NCBI GenBank assembly: GCA_964453335.1
Contig: CAYVOK010000012.1
Span: 29,220 to 93,219, forward strand
Reading direction: 5' to 3'
Length of the DNA stretch: 64,000 nt
Source: VGBO01 sp964453335
Lineage (GTDB): Bacteria; Actinomycetota; Acidimicrobiia; Acidimicrobiales; CAIXPF01
Below, piece after piece: positions 59,065 to 64,000 of the stretch; position 1 is the first letter of the stretch, and every line of letters begins with the position of its first letter. The notes beneath the pieces were generated by a model that saw only the letters and a list, made by a program, of their open reading frames with translations, did not search any database and was not told the DNA's origin. Position numbers and translations under genes: made by a program.

Positions 59065-59850
59065 ATGGCTCTCGTTGAGATCTCCCGCCCGGCCGACGGC
59101 GTCGCCGTCGTCACGCTCAACCGCCCCGAGGCGCGCAACGCGCTGTCGGTCGCGCTCCGCGAGGAGGCGACGACCGCCATCCGGTCGTTGGGTGCGTCGG
59201 GCGAGGTCGGTGCGATCGTCCTCACCGGTGCCGGGCAGGCGTTCTCGGCCGGCGTCGACCTGAAAGAACTCGGTGCTCCCGGCGGCGCGCCGCGACCGTC
59301 GTCGGTCGGTGCGGACGATCTCGTCGGCGCGATCGTGGCGTGCGAGGTGCCCGTCGTGGGGGCGATCAACGGCGTGGCGATCACCGGCGGGTTCGAGGTG
59401 GCGATCGCATGCGACCTGCTGCTCGCCGGGCGGAGCGCCCGCTTCGCCGACACGCACGCGCGGGTCGGGATCCTGCCGACCTGGGGGATCAGCCAGCGTC
59501 TGCCCCGGTTGATCGGTATGAACCGGGCGAAGCAGCTGTCGTTCACGGGCATGTTCCTCGACGCGCCGACGGCGCTCACGTGGGGGCTCGTGAACGAGGT
59601 CGTCGACGACGACGCGCTCACCGCCCGTGCGGTCGCGCTCGCGGCGGAGATCGCCGGGAACGACCGGCGTGCGGTCCGCAACCTCAAGCGCGTCTACGAC
59701 GAAGGGGCGCTCGTGCCGATGGCCGAGGGGTTGCGCATCGAGCGCGACCGGGCTCGTGAGCACATGACGGCCGTCTCCCCCGAGGACATCGCCGCACGCC
59801 GTGCCCAGGTGCAGGAGCGGAACCGCGCCGCGCAGGGCGGCGACGCCTGA
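59065..59850 (+). CDS. enoyl-CoA hydratase/isomerase family protein
   Basis: A 261-aa crotonase. LNRPEARNALS, AFSAGVDLKELG (oxyanion part 1) and GAINGVAITGGFEVAIACDLLLA (oxyanion part 2 with Glu111) are present. The second catalytic Glu of true hydratases, usually in a PE-x-x-x-G block, is not seen (ADTHARVGILPTWG), so it may be an isomerase or other crotonase. ATG 59065 follows TAGGCC by 7 nt. Convergent with the kinase-like gene. Confidence 0.88.
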   Translation: MALVEISRPADGVAVVTLNRPEARNALSVALREEATTAIRSLGASGEVGAIVLTGAGQAFSAGVDLKELGAPGGAPRPSSVGADDLVGAIVACEVPVVGAINGVAITGGFEVAIACDLLLAGRSARFADTHARVGILPTWGISQRLPRLIGMNRAKQLSFTGMFLDAPTALTWGLVNEVVDDDALTARAVALAAEIAGNDRRAVRNLKRVYDEGALVPMAEGLRIERDRAREHMTAVSPEDIAARRAQVQERNRAAQGGDA

Positions 59851-59859
59851 CCCTGCGTC

Positions 59860-60906
59860 TCAGCGGGTGGCCGACGCCGCCTGCAGGAGGCGCAGGAGGT
59901 CGTACTCGAGTTCGACGGCACGGCGTCCCGATGCGGCCATCGCAATGTTGCGGTAGGTGCCGTTCAGGTGCTGGGTCGCCTGCCGTGACAGGCCGATCCC
60001 CCAGCGCAGCGTGCCGAGGATCTTCCACCACGTGAACGCGTGCGGGTCGAACCGCCCCCCGGCCTCCTCATAGCCCTCGACGAGATGTCGGCGCTCGCAG
60101 AGTCCGCCCACCTCGAGGTGGTCGTTGCCGAACCGCCAGGTGCGCACGCACAACCAGGCGAGGTCCTCGTGCGGGTCGCCGGTGTGGCAACCCTCCCAGT
60201 CGAGGATCGCCTCGAGCCCGCCGTCGGGGCTGACGAGGATGTTCCCGTTGCGCACGTCGGAGTGCACCATCACGTGCTCGCCCTGCCAGTCGGGCTGGTT
60301 CCGGGTGAGCCAGCGCAGTCCGAGCGCGAACACGGGTGCGGGTTGCAGGAGTTCGTCGAGCTGTTCGCCGAGGACGGCGAGGGAGATCTCGCTCGGCCGG
60401 TCGGTGAGCGCACCTCGCCGCACCGCTTCGGGGGTCGCCGATCCGGGTGTGCGGTGGATGGCGGCGAACGCCGCGCCGAGCTGTCGCCCGATGCGCGGTC
60501 CGAGCGTGTCGTCGGCTGCGACCATGCGCAGCAGGTTCCGGGGCAAGGAGTCGCCCCGCACCCGTGAGGAGATGAAGAACGGCTCACCGAACCGTGTCGG
60601 GTCGGTGCAGACCTCGTACACGTGGGCGACCGGTGCCCCGGCCGCCTCGGCGAGGCGCAGGACGGTGGTCTCGGACTCGACGCCGAACAGCACCGCACCG
60701 GCGGGCGGGTAGATCGTCACGACGAGCTCGTGGGTGGTCGGGCCGTCGGGGTTCGTCGGGTCCTCTGCGTCGAAGAGGATGTTGCCGCGCCGTGCGCCGA
60801 CCGACGTCTCGACGAGTCGGACGGCGGTGACGGGTCGCCCCCATGCGCCGCTCAGGTACTCGCCGAGATCGGCGGCGATCCGGCCGAGGTCCCGCAGGTG
60901 GGTCAC
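59860..60906 (-). CDS. phosphotransferase (APH/ACAD10-like) family protein
   Basis: A 348-aa kinase-fold protein. The catalytic loop is VHSDVRNGNILV (about 210-221) and the metal loop DWEGCHTGDP (about 234-243). It belongs to the APH-like group that in actinobacteria accompanies acyl-CoA dehydrogenases (ACAD10/11-like), where it may phosphorylate hydroxyacyl-CoA. It starts 4 bp inside a DUF6285 gene, its usual partner. Confidence 0.86.
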   Translation of the reverse strand: MTHLRDLGRIAADLGEYLSGAWGRPVTAVRLVETSVGARRGNILFDAEDPTNPDGPTTHELVVTIYPPAGAVLFGVESETTVLRLAEAAGAPVAHVYEVCTDPTRFGEPFFISSRVRGDSLPRNLLRMVAADDTLGPRIGRQLGAAFAAIHRTPGSATPEAVRRGALTDRPSEISLAVLGEQLDELLQPAPVFALGLRWLTRNQPDWQGEHVMVHSDVRNGNILVSPDGGLEAILDWEGCHTGDPHEDLAWLCVRTWRFGNDHLEVGGLCERRHLVEGYEEAGGRFDPHAFTWWKILGTLRWGIGLSRQATQHLNGTYRNIAMAASGRRAVELEYDLLRLLQAASATR

Positions 60907-61292
60907 GACGTCACCTCGATCGCCATGTCGTAGCGGTCGTACCCCGGCTTGTTCACCGCCAGCTTGGCCCCCGTCGCATCCATGAGCACCTGCCAGGTCC
61001 GCCCCTCGAACCCGGGCTGGAGGTCGTCGGCCTCGAGCAGCAGACGGTGCAACCGTCCGTTGAGCTCGAGGAGATCGTCGACCTCGGGCGCGCCCAACAG
61101 GTCCTGGAGCGCCGCCCGTTCCGCGGTGTCGGCCGCGGCCTGGAGGTCGACCTCACGCCGGAGGATCTTGAGGAGATTGGCGGCGACGAGCGTGTGATAG
61201 CGGAGCGTGCCGTCGACGTTGGGGAGCACCTCGGACTCGAGGAACTCGGTGACGGTGGCGACCAGCTCCGCTGCGGTGGGCCGGTCCTGCAT
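60903..61292 (-). CDS. DUF6285-family protein
   Basis: A 129-aa helical protein: RPTAAELVATVTEFLESEVLPN, FHTLVAANLLKILRREVDL (reads YHTLV) and a hydrophilic end. The family is regularly paired with the preceding type of phosphotransferase and seems to be its partner. ATG 61292 follows TAGGTT by 8 nt. No known activity. Confidence 0.84.
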   Translation of the reverse strand: MQDRPTAAELVATVTEFLESEVLPNVDGTLRYHTLVAANLLKILRREVDLQAAADTAERAALQDLLGAPEVDDLLELNGRLHRLLLEADDLQPGFEGRTWQVLMDATGAKLAVNKPGYDRYDMAIEVTS

Positions 61293-61300
61293 GAGGGGGG

Positions 61301-61306
61301 AACCTA
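61301..61306 (-). promoter_or_regulatory. -10-like box of the DUF6285-phosphotransferase pair
   Basis: TAGGTT on the minus strand, 8 nt before ATG 61292; it overlaps the stop codon of the helicase gene. Confidence 0.42.
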
Positions 61307-62665
61307 GCTGTCGCGGCCCTCGGCGCGCTCCCGACGACGCTGGCGTGATCCGGGTCGTCCGGTCCGTGCGCCATTGGGGCCGCTGCCGCCACCGTTACCT
61401 GCCGGGCCACCAGTGCGGTGACGGCGGGTGGCGGGGGCTGCACCGGGTCGACCGGGACGCCGGTCGGGGCCGGGTCGACCGGTGGTGACCGTGGCCGGAG
61501 CGGCCGCTGCGACGTGGTCGGTCCCGGGGGCGGTGTGGGTCGACGGTGCCGATCCGGCCGGGGCGTCGACGAGCGCGACGGGCAGGGCGAGCGCCTCCTG
61601 CAGACGTCGGGCCTGGCCCCGGACGCCGTCGACGACGAGGGAGACGACCACGCCGGTGGCGCCGGCACGGCCGGTGCGACCCGACCGGTGCACGTAGTCC
61701 TTCGGATCGGCGGGGAGGTCGAAGTGGACGACGCACCCGACGTCGTCGACGTGGATGCCGCGTGCGGCGACGTCCGTGGCGACGAGCGCCTGGGCCCGGC
61801 CTCGCGAGAACGTGTCGAGGGCGGTCTGGCGCTGCGCCTGCGAGCGGCCGCCGTGGATGGCGACGGCGGCGACGCCGGCCTTGCCGAGCTGTGCGGCGAC
61901 CCGGTCGGCGCCGTACTTCGTGCGGCAGAACACCACGGTCGGCCCGTGGGAGGCGACGAGGTCGGCGGTGCGCTCGATGCGGCGGTCGGGGGCGATGCGC
62001 TCGAAGCGGTGTTCGGTGCGCGTGCCATCGCGGTCGTCGGCCTGCACCTCGCAGCGCACCGGGTCGTTCTGGTAGCCGCGGATCAGCACGTCGACGTCGC
62101 CGTCGAGCGTCGCCGAGAACAGCAGCGTCTGCCGGTCGGGACGGACGAGGTCCAACAGACGGCGGACCTCGGGCAGGAAGCCCATGTCGGCCATCCGGTC
62201 CGCCTCGTCGATGACGACGAACGAGACCTGGTCGAGGTGCATGTTCCCCTGGTTGACGAGGTCGGCGATGCGCCCGGGGCAGCCGACGGCGACGTCGACG
62301 CCACGACGGAGGTTCTTCATCTGCGGGACGAAGCTCACACCGCCGTAGAACGTGGCGGTGCGACGGCCCGACGGGGCGAGCAGCGGCTGCAGTTCACCGT
62401 CGATCTGCTGGGCGAGCTCACGGGTGGGGGCGAGCACGAGCGCCTTGGGGTGGAACGGCTTGGCGCGCTCGACGCGGAGTGCGAGCGGGATGCCGAACGC
62501 GAGGGTCTTGCCGGATCCCGTCGGGGCGCGTCCGCAGACGTCGCGGCCGGCGAGCGCGGCGGGGATGGCGAGTTCCTGGATCGGGAACGCGGTGGCGATG
62601 CCGCGCTGCGCGAGCGGGCCGGAGACGGCCTCGGGCACGCCGAGGTCGATGAAGGTGGAGGGCAC
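61304..62665 (-). CDS. DEAD-box RNA helicase
   Basis: A 453-aa helicase. Q motif FPIQ (about 26-29), motif I APTGSGKT (46-53), DEAD in VIDEADRMADMGF, SAT, and HRSGRTGRAG. The last about 110 residues are low complexity with Arg, Gly, Pro and Thr and may bind RNA. GTG 62665 has AGGAG 4 nt upstream and starts the protein at STFIDLGVPEAV, as in the family; ATG 62725 is in frame but lacks a ribosome site. A TAGGGT at 62760-62755 would give an 80-nt leader, common for RNA helicases. Confidence 0.92.
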   Translation of the reverse strand: MPSTFIDLGVPEAVSGPLAQRGIATAFPIQELAIPAALAGRDVCGRAPTGSGKTLAFGIPLALRVERAKPFHPKALVLAPTRELAQQIDGELQPLLAPSGRRTATFYGGVSFVPQMKNLRRGVDVAVGCPGRIADLVNQGNMHLDQVSFVVIDEADRMADMGFLPEVRRLLDLVRPDRQTLLFSATLDGDVDVLIRGYQNDPVRCEVQADDRDGTRTEHRFERIAPDRRIERTADLVASHGPTVVFCRTKYGADRVAAQLGKAGVAAVAIHGGRSQAQRQTALDTFSRGRAQALVATDVAARGIHVDDVGCVVHFDLPADPKDYVHRSGRTGRAGATGVVVSLVVDGVRGQARRLQEALALPVALVDAPAGSAPSTHTAPGTDHVAAAAPATVTTGRPGPDRRPGRPGAAPATRRHRTGGPAGNGGGSGPNGARTGRPGSRQRRRERAEGRDS

Positions 62666-62757
62666 GTGGCTCCTGCTGTTCGGTTGCCGCACCGGTGTCA
62701 CGCTCGGGGCGGGAACCGACGCCATCCGACACGGTGCCGGACGAAAGCCCTGTGACC

Positions 62758-63471
62758 CTAGCGGGTACTGCGTGTCGTTCCGCCCAGCGTGACCGACAAC
62801 ACACCTGCGTCGACGACGCGATCGGCCCGGTCGACGCGCCGCCAGGGCACGGCGACCTCCACGGGTCGGTCGAGCGGGTCGGGGTCGATCACGACCCGGT
62901 CTGGGCCGTCCCAGCGCACGTCGAGGCGTTCGCCGCCGAAGGGCACACCGTCCCGGTACCACGGCCACGTACTGCGGCCGGGTTCGTTCAGGCAGAAGAA
63001 CAGCGACAGCGCGTCGCAGGTGCGCAGGACGTCGAGCTCGTCCTCGAGACCGACGGCGCGACGGGCGTCGATCATGGCGAGGAGTCGCTCCTGGCGGGCG
63101 AGCTCGCCGGCCCGGAACGCGGCCGAAGCCGGATCGTCGAGCTCGGCGACGAACCGGGCGAAATGGGCGCTGCAGAGCCAGCCGACGACCGGACCGGCGG
63201 TCTCGAGCAGGTCGAGCCCGGCACGGTAGGCGGCGTACTTCGGACCGTCCGGATGGTCGACGAAGGAGTACGGCACGCCGGTGGCAGGATCACGGTGGAC
63301 GTGCGCGTCGAGTCCGACCCAACCGATGTCGTGGTGGGCGACCGCGAAGACGAGCTCGTCGTCGGGCACGACGCGTCGCACCCATGCGGCTGCGATACGG
63401 CCGGCTGACAGCCCGTGGTCGTGCTGGGCGAACAGCGTCGACGTGCCGTCGCCGTGGTCGCGCACGATCAT
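62758..63471 (-). CDS. DUF3891-family protein
   Basis: A 237-aa HD-like protein. FAQHDHGLSAGRIAAAW at the start, AVAHHDIGW, then LCSAHF and LDVLRTCDALSLFFCL match DUF3891, which is thought to be a metal-dependent phosphohydrolase fold. The substrate is unknown. It lies 13 bp downstream of inositol-phosphate synthase, so it is cotranscribed with it. Confidence 0.83.
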   Translation of the reverse strand: MIVRDHGDGTSTLFAQHDHGLSAGRIAAAWVRRVVPDDELVFAVAHHDIGWVGLDAHVHRDPATGVPYSFVDHPDGPKYAAYRAGLDLLETAGPVVGWLCSAHFARFVAELDDPASAAFRAGELARQERLLAMIDARRAVGLEDELDVLRTCDALSLFFCLNEPGRSTWPWYRDGVPFGGERLDVRWDGPDRVVIDPDPLDRPVEVAVPWRRVDRADRVVDAGVLSVTLGGTTRSTR

Positions 63472-63484
63472 GACGAGGGGCGGG

Positions 63485-64000
63485 TCAGGCCTCGGACTCG
63501 AGGTAGTAGTCGATGCCGAGGTGGGTGATCTGGTCCTCGCCCATCATCCAGCGCAGCGTGTTCTTGAGCTTCGTGAGCTGGATGAACAGGTCGTGCTCGG
63601 GGTAGAGGCCCGGCGCCACCTGCGGCGACTTGTAGTAGAAGCTCAGCCACTCCTGGATGCCGCCGAGACCGGCCCGCTTCGCGAGGTCGGAGAACAGCAC
63701 GAGGTCGAGAGCGAGCGGCGCCGCGAGGATCGAGTCGCGGCAGAGGAAGTCGACCTTGATCTGCATCGGGTAGTTGAGCCACCCGAAGATGTCGATGTTG
63801 TCCCACCCCTCCTTGTTGTCGCCGCGCGGGGGGTAGTAGTTGATCCGGACCTTGTGGTACATGTCGCCGTACAGCGACGGGTTCCGGTCGGGTTCGAGGA
63901 TGTGCTCGAGAACGCCGAGCTTCGACTCCTCCTTGGTCTTGAAGCTCTCCGGGTCGTCGAGGACCTCGCCGTCGCGGTTGCCGAGGATGTTCGTCGAGTA
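63485..64000 (-). CDS. ino1: inositol-3-phosphate synthase, 5' end beyond the window
   Basis: The last 171 aa of the NAD-dependent enzyme that turns glucose 6-phosphate into inositol phosphate, for phosphatidylinositol and mycothiol. NILGNRDGEVL, KEESKLGVLEHIL, INYYPPRGDNKEGWDNIDIFG and MQIKVDFLCRDSILAAPLALDL are the conserved core with catalytic lysines. The HDLFIQLTKLKNTLRWMMGE end matches the long form. The start is past position 64000. Confidence 0.93.
   Translation of the reverse strand, partial: YSTNILGNRDGEVLDDPESFKTKEESKLGVLEHILEPDRNPSLYGDMYHKVRINYYPPRGDNKEGWDNIDIFGWLNYPMQIKVDFLCRDSILAAPLALDLVLFSDLAKRAGLGGIQEWLSFYYKSPQVAPGLYPEHDLFIQLTKLKNTLRWMMGEDQITHLGIDYYLESEA

Overview
The window is very GC-rich, densely packed bacterial DNA with GTG and TTG starts and little intergenic space. 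It contains a WhiB protein, an actinobacterial DUF3499-type protein, glnE beside two glutamine synthetases, an acyl-CoA carboxylase epsilon subunit, F420-type LLM oxidoreductases, a TIGR03083 (mycothiol-linked) protein and a long-type inositol-phosphate synthase. Together these point to a high-GC actinobacterium, most likely of the class Acidimicrobiia. Two runs of exactly 100 N (6588-6687 and 55349-55448) cut through genes, so this is a scaffolded draft or metagenome assembly.

Layout. 0.1-9.5 kb: nitrogen and NAD metabolism (ferritin-like protein, nadE, glnA-like, glnE, a gapped arsM, glnA type I, and a divergent GlnR-like regulator). 9.5-14.6 kb: acyl-CoA ligase, a newly called 52-aa membrane protein, a compact xanthine-dehydrogenase-like fusion, a Tat lipoprotein with a thioredoxin-like fold, and a hotdog protein. 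14.6-20.5 kb: iron-sulfur genes erpA and mrp back to back, then selA-MFS-selB for selenocysteine. 20.5-25.6 kb: whiB, NfeD, a pair of ArsA/Get3-like ATPases, a receiver protein, tRNA-Pro(CGG) and a DUF3499 protein. 25.6-31.3 kb: dehydrogenase, MazG, lysC-asd, a membrane-anchored cyclophilin, an S51-like peptidase and a small methyltransferase-like protein. 31.3-34.9 kb: aat, a coenzyme-B12 ethylmalonyl-CoA mutase, and an XRE-nucleotidyltransferase gene pair with its own operator-like palindrome and hairpin terminator. 34.9-48.5 kb: acyl-CoA and lipid genes (MaoC pair, thioesterases, CoA-transferase, two carboxylase beta subunits, epsilon subunit), LLM oxidoreductases and MFS exporters. 48.6-50.3 kb: a cobalt-type nitrile hydratase operon. 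50.3-63.5 kb: LOG, HD hydrolase, acyl-CoA ligase, exporter, LLM enzyme, SDR, Tam-like methyltransferase, enoyl-CoA hydratase, kinase-like pair and DEAD-box helicase. The window ends inside inositol-phosphate synthase.

No insertion sequence, prophage or CRISPR array was seen, and no intergenic stretch exceeds 300 bp. The most distinctive feature is regulatory. On both strands, first genes of transcription units repeatedly carry a TANNNT-like hexamer 6-9 nt before the start codon and no Shine-Dalgarno sequence, the geometry of leaderless mRNA. Genes inside operons instead overlap by ATGA/GTGA or have AGGAGG-like ribosome sites. I used this pattern to choose several starts. Functional names are from motif and family recognition by eye; no database search was run.
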